From: Triplophysa rosa
Lineage: Eukaryota > Chordata > Actinopteri > Cypriniformes > Nemacheilidae
Direction of reading: 5' to 3'
Assembly: GCF_024868665.1 (NCBI RefSeq)
Contig: NC_079900.1
Coordinates: 1,850,078-1,914,077, forward strand
DNA length: 64,000 bases
The notes beneath the pieces are model-generated. The model searched no databases. It worked only from the letters and a program-made list of their open reading frames with translations, and was not told the origin of the DNA. The position numbers and the translations under genes are program-made. Below, piece by piece: positions 45,705 to 56,988 of the stretch (positions are counted from its first letter, which is position 1; every line of letters begins with the position of its first letter).

Positions 45705-46902
45705 CAGAGCTGGGCAGTAACTGATTACTTGTAATCTGGAATACGTAATCAGATTCCAAAAATCAAGTACTTGTAATCGAATTACGTTACATTTTAAAAT
45801 ACTCTATTTTATTATTACAGATTACATTACATAGATTACATTACACATTACTTTATTTTTTTGTAAGCCTACCGCTATTAATGTGGCCATAACATATGCA
45901 GGTATTTATGAATCTAAATTATGTAGACAAAAGCTTATATTTAGAAAGCTTTTTGTCAGATTGCCGTCTGAATACTTTGTTTTGCCCATCACTGCATGAA
46001 TGTTAAACCCATTTACATTGATTTGGTATCTACACTTGATATCTACTGTACGCTCAAAGGCCTTTTTTCTATTCTTTAGCATTTTTTGTTTTAACTACAT
46101 GTGCTCTTGTATTGCAGTCATTCTGTCAAGGACGTGGGTGGTGAGGACAAGGACAGAGGACCCAGACACAGACAGCGGGTAAGGGGTTAACAAGACATTT
46201 AATAAAATATAAATACAAAACAAACACCCACGGGGGGGGGGGTAACATAACAAAACATGGCAACGGGAACAAGGACTAACAAGACTAGACTAATAATAAT
46301 AACACTTGACATATAACTACAATAAACTAGACTGCACAAAACACAGGAACTCACCACAGATGACACAAACACAACAGTACAATGAACCAGCACAAGACAA
46401 GAGACACGAGGTCAATATATAGGGAGATAAATCAAGAGGGGACAGGTGCGGGGCATGAACTAATAATTATCACTAACGAGGAAACAAGAGGGCAGGAACA
46501 ATGACGAGACCCGGAGAGAGCATATAGAAGGCCAGAAGGGTCAAAATGCCTCTCTCCACATGAAACATGGGGTTCTGTCATGATCCCGCCACTAGGCCAA
46601 GAGAAACATGACAAGATGCGGCATAATCATGACACATTCACTATAAAGGCATTTGTCTAACTTGTAGTACTTCATGTACTTTTATCATTTTATATAATTT
46701 TAATGTTTTAAAATTGAACAAAAAAAGTGTTGTGGACACATAGATACACCAGATAAAGATAAAACAGACTCTTGTAAACAAATGGAATCCAAATGTAATC
46801 AAAAAGTAGTCCGATTACATTACAAGAAATGTGTAATCTAAGGGATTACGTTACTGACTACAAATTTTGCCATGTAGTTCCTGAGTAATCTAGCCAGCTC
46901 TG
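45705..46902. mobile_element. hAT-like element split by a solo LTR
   Basis: Left 'cagagctgggcagtaactga' and right 'ctagccagctctg' are the inverted ends. 'gtaatc' motifs fill both sub-termini ('gattacttgtaatctgg' left, 'tgtaatctaagggattacg' right). About 680 bp without the LTR at 46124-46634. Flanks 'catcgacg' and 'ctcgacac' resemble a decayed 8-bp duplication. Confidence 0.7.
46124..46634 (-). mobile_element. Solo LTR of a retrotransposon, 511 bp
   Basis: Begins 'tgtcaaggacg' and ends 'taatcatgaca' (TG...CA), with identical 5-bp flanks 'cattc' at 46119-46123 and 46635-46639. Read on the minus strand it has a TATA-like 'ctatatatt' near 46422-46414 and an ATTAAA signal near 46203-46198, about 210 bp downstream, in the order expected of an LTR promoter and poly(A) site. 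No internal retroviral sequence is present, so it fits recombination between two LTRs. A G12 run lies at about 46232-46243. Family (Gypsy or other) not determined. Confidence 0.8.
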
Positions 46903-47669
46903 CTCGACACGTGCTTGTAAAGAGCATGAAAAGCACACTTCTGTGAACTGACACATTGATTGAATTACACAGACAACATTGCTCCTATTATTTGATACGC
47001 AGTATGCACGTTTGAAATGAGGGGTTGTTATAAAATGCATCAGAAAATCTGCAAAAACTTTTGATGTTCAAAACCGGCATGAAAAGTTAATCCCACACTA
47101 ATACAACAGTCAGAATATACAAAGCGCATCGTAGATTAAACCCTGCTGCACTAAAAAAATCAACATCGCACCTGCGGTTTGTAATATTTACAGCTCAAAA
47201 ACCTGATGAGAGAGAGAGAAAGAAAGAAAGAAAGAGGCAGACATTTTAAATGATAAAGATGATGTGTAGAAACACTCATAAGGGTGACTGACCCCGTGTG
47301 AAGCGAGAGAGACCGACAGACAAACACTTCACTGAAAGCCTCTTTGACACAGACCTCAAGTCATTACGGAGAATCACAGTCTGAGGTTCAGAGCTTCACT
47401 GACACGCCGAGCAATTAGACAAACCCTTCAATAAACACCTGAAACACAACACACCCAATCTATCGATCAGCACACGCTTTGTGTTTGAGACGCAGGTCAA
47501 CAAGAACCATCACATTAATAAAAGAGTGAATTCAGCTCGACAACATCTACCTGCACCAACAGCTTTAACGTTCGCTCTGATCTTCATGGCTTACAAGACG
47601 AGAACACATCAACGATTTCCATCAGAGATTTCTACTGCATGTTGTTGTGTATGACAGCGTTTCCCAGCA
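46903..47669. other. Unclassified non-coding DNA
   Basis: Contains a GA/GAAA simple run at 47212-47236. No gene. Confidence 0.35.
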
Positions 47670-47977
47670 TTAAAGGGACACTACGGTCATATTCACCCTC
47701 CAAACCTGTATAAATGTCTTTGTTCTGTTCTACACAAAAGTATTTGTTTTGAAGAATGTGGAATATCAAACAGTTCTGGGGCACCATTGACTACCATTGT
47801 AGTTGCTCCCCTACTATGGAAGTCAATAGTGCCCCAGATCTGTTTGGTTACAAACATTTTCCCAAATGTCTTTCTTTGTGTTCAGCAGAACAAAACGAAC
47901 TTCACGCAGGTTTGCGACAACCTGAGGGTGAGTAATTCATGACAGAACTTTCATTTTTGGGTGAACTGTCCCTTTAA
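47670..47977. mobile_element. Palindromic MITE (copy C), TTAA-bounded
   Basis: Starts 'ttaaagggacactacgg' and ends 'gtgaactgtccctttaa'. 'ttgactaccattgtag' mirrors 'ctactatggaagtcaa'. TTAA at both borders suggests a TTAA target for this family. Confidence 0.8.
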
Positions 47978-48091
47978 GACTTGTTCACACCAGAGCAATA
48001 GCTATAGTTTTAATCGTACATTTAAGAGAACAACAAACTCACACACAACTATTACAATCAAGTTATAGAAAAAAACGATATTGTTCAATAG

Positions 48092-48222
48092 GTTGTTCGC
48101 AATCACGGCTGGAGGGCAGCAAGTGATTTTCCTCCATAGGAGTTCACTATCACAAGCTCAAAATACTATGTTTAACCACCTGAACAATAACCAGGTAAGC
48201 CCAAATTTCTGTCGAAACACTA
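48092..48222 (+). mobile_element. Single arm of the 11445-12300 element
   Basis: 'ggagggcagcaagtgatttt' and 'ataggagttcactatcacaa' match the inverted arms at 11448 and 12282. It continues as 'aaccacctgaacaataacca', which matches the inverse of 12180-12220. The opposite end is absent, so this is a fragment. The frames covering it and 12137-12331 are similar in protein only because the DNA is related. Confidence 0.6.
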
Positions 48223-49915
48223 TAGCTTCGGACCACGGAACCACGGAAAGCTATACATTTAATAAATACATTTGTTTATCACTGATATCAAACGGCTGAA
48301 GAAAAAAGAGCGATAACAAATTAAAGCCAATCAAAATTGAAAGAGCTCGGGTATTTAAAATGTGACACTGCAGCACACGAGCAGAACGTTAAAATAAACA
48401 ATAAAGAAACGTTCTCGTCCGTCGGTGTGAACGCTAATGCAGGTCTCTTTATAGCTGTTGATGTTTCAGTGTTCCCCACGGTTACATCAGCCCTGTTTCT
48501 CTCTCTCTCTCTGTTCCTCCTGCGCTGTTATAAAAGCTTTCCAGGCCAGAGAGAAAATAAGTGAAACATCAGCGTGTGTGTATGTGACAGAAACCCGCAG
48601 GTAAAGTGCAAAGAGGAGTAAAAGCTCTTTCTGCCATGTTTAACACATACAGAGAGTCGTAATCTCTCTCCTTCATCTGCCGTTCAACAAATCCCTTCAT
48701 CTTCCCTTTCACTTCTGTTTGATCTTGTTTGTCTGTGCTCTGAATTAAAGGCATCAGTGTTAACTAACTAAAGGAACTAACTACACTAGCATTAGAAGAG
48801 CTGAGCTGTTTTTAAACCCCTCAGTTTCCAGCGAGTAAAACGGCTCTTATTTTAAACGGGTATCCAACTGAGCAACATTAAATATAGAGACGCATAATTC
48901 AAGTGAAAGAGACAAAAGCATGAGAGGTGTCTGCTGGAGGACAGAAGAAGGGATTCAAGTGAGATGTTGAGAGATGAGTGTGGGCCGGTTTTACGCTCAC
49001 GCTGCTCTCTGTGAATTTTGGGCCAGGAAACACCCACACATGAACCGCAGGAATTATGCAATTTTCTGCCGCCCATGCAACTGCGTAGGTTCCTCCCGTC
49101 CTCTGCAGAACCGACGGAGAACAACAAAACCTGCAAAATCCTGATTTAACACCAATTCCAAAACCAGCAAACCCAAATCCCAAGAGACACCCGGTGAAAT
49201 GTATTTATAACATTTGATTTGAACCCAAACAACAACAACAGAAACTCTCGTGATAGAAGAAGCTGGAGCTGGACAGGTTGATCAAAATTGAATTCAAAAG
49301 TGAAGCGGATTACTGACTTATGGTCTGTTCACATTTAGAAGTGAAGAGAATCACAAAAAAGTCTCTGCTCTTATGAATAAAATGAAGAGAAACTGGCCCG
49401 TGGCAGTCACGGCTGGTTAGGATGAAATCTGCGTGATTTATAGTTTGATGTTTGTGACGTCTCCACACCCGCAGGTTTGAAGATGCTCTGACCTTTGTCC
49501 TCATTTTCAGCATGTGATTTCTCTCCCGTCAGTCACAGGTTGAAAGAAGCTCAGGGGTTACGGGGGGGTCACAGTCTGCACGCTCGGTGTGAAGAAACTG
49601 AGTGACATCACTGTCATTCTGAACATACAGATGCTGGAGATGAAAACCTCTGAATCATGTGACATGATAGAGAAAAGAGCAAGCTGTAAATGAGACCCTG
49701 CTGAGATGATGTTAGGTCAGCGGTACACTCGTCGGTTTAATCACACTAAAATGGTGAATTAAGGACTTTACACAACAGTTAGTTCTGGTCCTTGAATCTA
49801 ACAGGATGAGAGGCGTTTGAAAAGTTGATATATGACATTGTCTGGTTTGCTAAAATAACTCTGCCACAAGTTACAACTACAGTTTTGACTAAATTTGGTA
49901 TAGCTATGAAATGAC
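48223..49915. other. Unclassified DNA
   Basis: No gene or transposon ends. 49000-49140 is GC-richer with 'gaattatgcaattttctgcc' and 'gcccatgcaactgcg', possibly conserved non-coding. A CT run lies at 48498-48512. Confidence 0.35.
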
Positions 49916-52460
49916 TATAGGCATGTCGATCTATCTGTAGGTGACCCTGTGTGACTGTCTACAGGTAAATATGTCAGTCTGTTGATAAAATGATCAATCT
50001 ATAGGTAAATTATGTATGTCTATCTATAGGTAAGTCTGTATATGTCAGTCTGTTGGTGAACCCGTCTGTCTATAGGTGATTTTGTCTCTGTCTATAGGTG
50101 AATCTGTTAGTCTGTAGGTAACTCTGTACAGTCTGTGTGTAGGTAAACCCATCTGTCTATAGGTGAGTCTGTCTGCCTGTCTTTAGGTGAATCTGTCTGT
50201 TTGTCTAAACGAAGTCTGTATGTCTGTTTATTGGGTCATGCTGAGTCAACTCAACCAGAGGTCTGGAAAATATTCCAAAATTGGTTGATTAGATACGGAA
50301 TGACCCTACAGGCAATTCTGTCTGTCCACATACAGTAAGACTATCTGTCTATAGGTGACTGTCATTCAGTCTATAGGTGAACATAATAGTTTATAGGTAA
50401 TTCTTTACGTCCGTAGTAAATACGTATGTAGGTAAACCCATCTGTCTATAGGTGAATCTGTTAGTCTATAGGTAAATCTATGTCTGTAGGTGAACCCATC
50501 TGTGTATGGGTGAATCTGTTAGTCTATAGGTAAATCTATGTCTGTAGGTGAACCCATCTGTCTATGGGTGAAACTGTTAATCTATATGTAAATCTATGTC
50601 TGTAGGTAAACCCATCTGTCTATAGGTGAATCTGTTAGTCTATAGGTAAATATATGTCTGTAGGTGAACCCATCTGTCTATAGGTGAATCTGTTAGTCTA
50701 TAGGTAAATATATGTCTGTAGGTGAACCCATCTGTCTATAGGTGAATCTGTTAGTCTATAGGTAAATATATGTCTGTAGGTGAACCCATCTGTCTATAGG
50801 TGAATCTGTTAGTCTATAGGTAAATATATGTCTGTAGGTGAACCCATCTGTCTATAGGTGAATCTGTTAGTCTATAGGTAAATATATGTCTGTAGGTGAA
50901 CCCATCTGTCTATAGGTGAATCTGTTAGTCTATAGGTAAATATATGTCTGTAGGTGAACCCATCTGTCTATAGGTGAATCTGTTAGTCTATAGGTAAATA
51001 TATGTCTGTAGGTGAACCCATCTGTCTATAGGTGAATCTGTTAGTCTATAGGTAAATATATGTCTGTAGGTGAACCCATCTGTCTATAGGTGAATCTGTT
51101 AGTCTATAGGTAAATATATGTCTGTAGGTGAACCCATCTGTCTATAGGTGAATCTGTTAGTCTATAGGTAAATATATGTCTGTAGGTGAACCCATCTGTC
51201 TATAGGTGAATCTGTTAGTCTATAGGTAAATATATGTCTGTAGGTGAACCCATCTGTCTATAGGTGAATCTGTTAGTCTATAGGTAAATCTATGTCTGTA
51301 GGTGAACCCATCTGTCTATGGGTGAATCTGTTAGTCTATAGGTAAATATATGTCTGTAGGTGAACCCATCTGTCTATAGGTGAATCTGTTAGTCTATAGG
51401 TAAATATATGTCTGTAGGTGAACCCATCTGTCTATAGGTGAATCTGTTAGTCTATAGGTAAATATATGTCTGTAGGTGAACCCATCTGTCTATAGGTGAA
51501 TCTGTTAGTCTATAGGTAAATATATGTCTGTAGGTGAACCCATCTGTCTATAGGTGAATCTGTTAGTCTATAGGTAAATATATGTCTGTAGGTGAACCCA
51601 TCTGTCTATAGGTGAATCTGTTAGTCTATAGGTAAATATATGTCTGTAGGTGAACCCATCTGTCTATAGGTGAATCTGTTAGTCTATAGGTAAATATATG
51701 TCTGTAGGTGAACCCATCTGTCTATAGGTGAATCTGTTAGTCTATAGGTAAATATATGTCTGTAGGTGAACCCATCTGTCTATAGGTGAATCTGTTAGTC
51801 TATAGGTAAATATATGTCTGTAGGTAAACCCATCTGTCTATAGGTGAATCTGTTAGTCTATAGGTAAATATATGTATGTAAGTGAACCCATCTGTCTATG
51901 GGTGAATATGTTAGTCTATAGGTAAATCTATGTCTGTAGGTGAACCCATCTGTCTATAGGTGAATCTATTAGTCTATAGGTAGATCTATGTCTGTAGGTA
52001 AACCCATCTGTCTGTAGGTGAATCTGTATGTCTGTCTATGTGACTCTGTCTGTTTGTATAGGTTAGTCTGTATGTCTGTCTATTGGCAATTCTGTCTGTC
52101 TGCATACAGGTATAGGTGACTGTGATTCAGTCTATAAGTTAATCTTTTTGTTTATAGGTAATTATGTATGTCTGTGGTGAATGCATCTGTAGGTAATTTT
52201 GTCTCTGTCTATAGGTGAATCTGTTAGTCTGTATGTAACTCTGTACAGTCTGTGTGTAGGTAAACCCATCTGTCTATAGGTGAGTCTGTCTGCCTGTCTA
52301 TAGGTGACTCTGTTTGTTTGTCTATAGGTAAGTCTGTGTGTCTGTTTATAGGGTTATTCCATGTCAACTCAACCAGAGGTCTGGGAAAGATTCAAAATCT
52401 GGTTGATTTGCCCTATAGGCAATTCTGTCAGTCTGTAGGTGACCCTGTCTGTCTGCTATC
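49916..52460 (+). repeat. 'tctataggtgaa' minisatellite array with degenerate shoulders
   Basis: Built from 14-20-bp subunits such as 'gtctataggtgaatctg', 'gtctataggtaaat' and 'ctgtaggtgaaccc'. The outer 500-600 bp on each side are degenerate and related to each other: both contain 'gtcaactcaaccagaggtct' (about 50233 and 52364) preceded by 'gtgagtctgtctgcctgtct'. The centre is homogenised. Confidence 0.95.
50545..51850 (+). repeat. Homogenised 58-bp core of the minisatellite (about 22 copies)
   Basis: The repeat period is exactly 58 bp, composed of 20 + 20 + 18-bp subunits ending 'gtctatag', 'gtctatag' and 'gtctgtag'. Most copies are identical. A variant copy ('ctatgggtgaat', 'taaatctatg') near 51288-51320 matches the array's edges, suggesting block duplication. 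Confidence 0.95.
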
Positions 52461-53257
52461 TCTATTGGTGTGGCTTTCTCTCTCCTCCATCACATATCTC
52501 TTGCTTAATCTTTCTTCTGGTGACGTCCACCCGTGATACTTTGCAAGCGTGTCACAGATGTCCTTCCCTGGATCTGTCCATCAAGTCATGATTGAAAGGA
52601 TGACAGGATGACACAAGTAATTTACTATCCTAATGAGTTGTGTCACTCTCAGAATCACGCTGAAGGCCTCACACTCCTAAAACAACCTCCAACAAACACA
52701 CACTGAGCTTCCACGGTCACATAAGTTCACATGCTGTACCAAGAGACGTGTCTGTTGACTTACAGCATGCACACCTGAACATCTGTTCAGCACCTGATTT
52801 AACACAAACCAGGAATACAAAGTTGTTTTTACAAAGATGTTTAATAAAACAGAGCACATAATAGTAGTGTCATCAGTATAAGTGATTGTTTTACTCAGAT
52901 GTGCCCTTTGACCCGACCTCACCAGCGTATAGCACACACACACAAACAATCCGCTCTAATTAGATTTTTAATCACATGGAACCTCTCGCTGTCAGCCAGT
53001 GAACGCTCTCTCTGGATGATTTCTCTCATGTAGAATCTGCTCTATTAAACCTCTCTTTGCAGTCATGTTTCTGATCAATTATTTACATCAACCGCCGTCC
53101 CCGAGCACTGTCACGATACACAGGACATCAAAGACTCTCTCCTCCTGATGAGCTCCTGGTTTGATAAAAACATTCGGTTCAAACCGATGAGACGCATTAC
53201 TTCACAAAGACTTCAAACTCTAAACCACAACACACACATAACATCACACCACATCTT
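52461..53257. other. Unclassified non-coding DNA
   Basis: No repeat ends or gene pattern seen. Ordinary composition. Confidence 0.35.
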
Positions 53258-53540
53258 AAAAGCACGGTTCAGACAAAAATACAGACAGTGTCATCATTTA
53301 TTCCCTCATGTGGTTGTAAACCTGTATGTGACGCTTTCATCTGTGGAACACAAAAGACGATATTTTGAGAAATGTCTCGTTCATACAATGGAAGTCAATG
53401 GGGTTCTGTGTTGTTTGATTATCAAAATTCTTCAAAATATCATCTCTTGTGTTCTGCAGAAGAAAAACTCATACAGGTTTAGAATGACACGAGCATGGGT
53501 AAAGGATGACAGAATTTTGATTTTTGGGTGCACTATCCAT
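53258..53540. mobile_element. Palindromic MITE (copy D)
   Basis: 'gacaaaaatacagacagtg' on the left and 'gacagaattttgatttttgg' on the right. 'cacaaaagacgatattttga' mirrors 'tcaaaatatcatctcttgtg'. More diverged than copies B and C. Confidence 0.7.
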
Positions 53541-53719
53541 TTTCTCTAAACGTGTTATTCTATAAATGTCTCACACCCGAAACTGCCTAGTTCCTTATTG
53601 ATTCACTCACCGTCACAACTTTCTTCCATCAATGCATCATGGGATAGAGATGTTGCTTGCCTCCTGGTGAACAGGTGAATGAGGAGGATGTTATGAACCT
53701 CCTGCTGTGTGGGTCTGTC

Positions 53720-55122
53720 TTAAAGGGCTCATCGGATAAGCGCTTTCAACAAGTTGGCATGATTTATTAGGGTCTTCATGAAATGTCTGTTACATATTTT
53801 GCTCAAAAACACTCAATGGCTTTGTAAACAAAACCCTATTTTCCATGTCAAAAACAGCTATTCTCACAGCAACCCGTTTTGCTGCATGTCTCTTTAAATG
53901 ATAATGAGTTACTGCGTACCCCACCCCCCTTCCGTCCGGCGTGTCAACACAACACACGTGTAGTACTGCCATGGCAATCGTTTAGCTAAATGATATTTCC
54001 TGAACTCCTCCGCCGTTAGTTTCCTTTTAAACATCTCAAATCATTCGTCCTGAGACTAATCCGTCACAGCAAACAGCAAGTAATGCGCTCACGATGTGCG
54101 TGTATACTTGCCTAAAATCCACGGAATGCGCACCTGCAGATCTCAGCAGAATTACGTGGATTTTAGCATATGTCACTCACTGACAAGTAAGTTATACAAG
54201 CACACCGTGAGAGCATAACTAGTATGCTCTGTTTGCTGTGACTGATTTTTTTAGCCTAAGGACGAATGATTTGAGACGTTTAAAACGAAACAAACCACAG
54301 TGTTCGCCCTGGTTCATTAACGAAACAATAATGACAGCTTGCCGCAGCTAAACATATTAATGCAAATTATTTCTTAACATACATTCAGCCAAACTCCAAG
54401 GGCCCATTTGCCAACTAACATATAAATATAGAGTAAGTTTAACACTGGCTTTGAATGTTCTATTTAGCCCGTGACTGACTTAGCTCCCTTCGCTATCATA
54501 TGCTAATGTTATCCTCCTATATACACAGATTTACGTCAATTCAGACTGTTGATAATATTACTTACTTACATCGCCAGCTTTGTCTCCTTCAGTTGGTCTC
54601 GATCCCTCTTGAGAGACAACTTTGAAGCTAATCCTGCTTGTACTGTCCCAGGTTGAAAAAGCACTCCGGCTTGAAGTGATTCACGTAAACAAGCAGGTTT
54701 TTACTTATGGTTTCTCAGGGATTCCCACTAAAAATAAAATAAATCCACTCCTCTCTTGTCTCCGAGGCTGTGACTCAAAATAAGGATTTGTGTTCGTCTG
54801 TGCAGCCAAGGACAGAACATTTAGCATGTTTTTTGAAAACATTTGAACTTTTGCCACGGCGTCAGAACATGTTCACCGCTGTCGCTTGTGAAACCAAAAT
54901 GGCGGCAGCGCTGTGGGTGGTAATATTATAATAAGAGCCTCACCTCAGAAGAGGAGCGAAATCTGATCGACTCGATCTCACACGCTTGCAGAGAAAGCCT
55001 CACCAAAATAAAGTTACTATTATGTCATTTTTCACGTTTTCCGAGTTGGTAGATGCCTCAGGGACGCGATAATAGCACTTAAACACAGAAAAAGTCAGAT
55101 TTTTATCCAATGACTCCTATAA
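53720..55122. mobile_element. TTAA-type DNA element, 1.4 kb, containing a large palindrome
   Basis: Left 'ttaaagggctcatcggat' and right 'atccaatgactcctataa' are inverted with a few mismatches; borders are TTAA and ATAA. The interior has 'aaaaacagctattctcacag', 'gcatgtctctttaaatg' and 'aaccaaaatggcggcagcg', familiar from a widespread fish repeat. No transposase frame. Confidence 0.65.
54025..54285. repeat. Imperfect palindrome of about 260 bp
   Basis: Left arm 54025-54077 ('caaatcattcgtcctgaga', 'gtcacagcaaacag') is inverted at 54229-54285 ('ctgtttgctgtgac', 'aaggacgaatgatttgaga'). A second pair nests inside: 'cctaaaatccacg' near 54112 and 'cgtggattttag' near 54155. Confidence 0.75.
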
Positions 55123-56202
55123 ATTATTGAGCAGCGTGCTGTATAAGCTCTCAAAACACATCATGACAGACTTACACGTGATCTTTATGCGTCTGTGTGG
55201 TGCTGAGGGTGGCTGGCGCTCTGTCAACAATTTCATCTGAGCGTACGGTGTGAGAAAAGTGAGATATCAGTGATACGGCAACGGTGCATTAACGGTGAGT
55301 TATGGGTATTCCCTGTCTAAATATGATTATGTCACTTCTCTGAATGCTTGAACTCAGTGTGTATAGTACAGGATTGTGTACAGCAGGCAACCACAAACTG
55401 CAACACAAGCTCCTAAAAATTCAGTGTATTTACATAAAATCTTCACAGAAGAGAACTGGACAGCAAATACTGTAAATCATGTAGTAAGAAGTCTCAAAGA
55501 TATGCATCCCTCTCATCCATGTTTTTATATTGAAAAACACACAAAAAACACAAGTTTTATATTGGAAATTACCAGGAATGGTTCATATTTCTGATTATAA
55601 ATGTCTGATTTTTACAAGTTAAACACACAGGGTAAAAGTGGAGAGCTCATTTGCAAAAACAGTACTCCATTTTAACATTTTCAAAAAACATGTTTTTTAT
55701 TGAGCATTCCAAGTACTATCAATCAAATTGCAGTTGGGCTGTTTACTGCTAACTAACACAATAAAATCATGATAACATAATAAAAACATGACTTCACATT
55801 TTTTAAAAACTTTTGTTTTTGCAAATAAACTCTTCAAGCACTTACTAACAATAAATTACTTTGAGTATTATATAACTAAAAATGTGAACAACATGATTTT
55901 TCCTCTTTATCATCAGGCTGGATTGTTTCTAGCTGTTCTGTCATTTTTTCTGTCATGCATCCACACAAGCGTCTCACAACGACCCAAGAAGAGCATTTCC
56001 ACACAAACGGGTCTATTTGCCGACAGCTGTTTTATAAACAGACACAAATCTTCCAAGCACAGACAGGTACGTCTACGGATATGCTCAAAAACAGCAGTAA
56101 ACAGACAGTCAGATGTCGAAAGATTTAAACAAGTGCTTTGAGAAAAGGGCCAAAGAAAAATACTTTAGATGTTATGTCTCCTGTAGCGTTTCAAAAGAGA
56201 TC
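55123..56202. other. Unclassified AT-rich DNA
   Basis: No recognised repeat ends. The plus frame 55788-56141 (117 codons) has no domain pattern, and its Phe/Leu-rich start comes from AT-rich sequence. Confidence 0.35.
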
Positions 56203-56988
56203 TTAAAGTCCCCGTGAACTGTAAGTTGCGATGGTTTTTACTTCCGTATTTTGACGCATTTCCGAGTGAAATGGAATTTCTAATGAGAAAAATTGTGGAC
56301 GTGGCTTTCGTCTTTCTCTGTGATTTGATTGCATTTTGAAATGGAACTGGCAGGCTGGCAGTCGACTGACAGTTGAAGGGGAGGAGTTAACGGATGCTCC
56401 GCCCAAGCCGTCTAACATACGTCATTTCAGATGGATACACTGTAAAACTTTGCTGTAATTTCGCAGCAGGTTGCAGTAACTAACTGTAGATTTAATGTAT
56501 AATTTTGTTTTAAGCATGAACTTACCTAGTTTATATATTTCCTTTCATAAAACAAGACTAAATATCTTGGGTCACTTTTCTTGTTATGTAAATGTATCGT
56601 TTTAAATATTTTTACTGAAAACAAGAGAATAATGCTTATGAAGAATGCCATTTTTTTGCAGTGTTGCTGTGCTAATGCCAGTCTCTTCTTGCTCATTTTG
56701 AATATCAAAAGTCAAAGTGTTTTAATTTTGAGTTCTAATTGGAAAGTACATTAAGTAGTAATTAAATCTACAGTAAGTTACTGGCAAACCTGCTGCAAAA
56801 ACTACAGCAAAGTTTTACAGTGTAGTCATTACAGGAAGGACGTGCATTTTCAGATTTTAACTAAAGATTATGAAGGCACACAAATTTTAAAAAGGAAATG
56901 ACCCACATTGATAAACTAGTTACAATAAACGCTGTAATATTTCATGAAAAAATAGGAATTGTAATTTTCAGTTTCAATGGGACTTTAA
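56203..56988. mobile_element. TTAA-bounded MITE, copy 2, interrupted
   Basis: Starts 'ttaaagtccccgtgaac' and ends 'caatgggactttaa', TTAA at both borders, matching copy 1 at 11032-11425. Removing the nested insertion and one TA leaves 399 bp, close to copy 1's 394 bp. Confidence 0.8.
56438..56822. mobile_element. TA-flanked MITE (Tc1/mariner-type) nested in the TTAA element
   Basis: The 385-bp insert starts 'cactgtaaaactttgctgta' and ends 'acagcaaagttttacagtg', with inverted repeats of about 45 bp. TA lies on both sides (56436-56437, 56823-56824). Copy 1 at 11032 lacks the insert at the same place ('gatggacggtcattt'), so the empty site is known. No coding capacity; superfamily inferred from the TA duplication. 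Confidence 0.9.

Noticed and set aside
48081..48299. Protein similarity between this frame and the minus frame 12137-12331, suggesting a conserved peptide
   Set aside because: The DNA itself is a shared repeat arm, so the similarity of the translations is expected without selection on protein.
49916..52460. Regular direct repeats resembling a CRISPR array
   Set aside because: The whole 58-bp period is conserved with no variable spacers, no cas genes are nearby and the DNA is vertebrate. It is a minisatellite.
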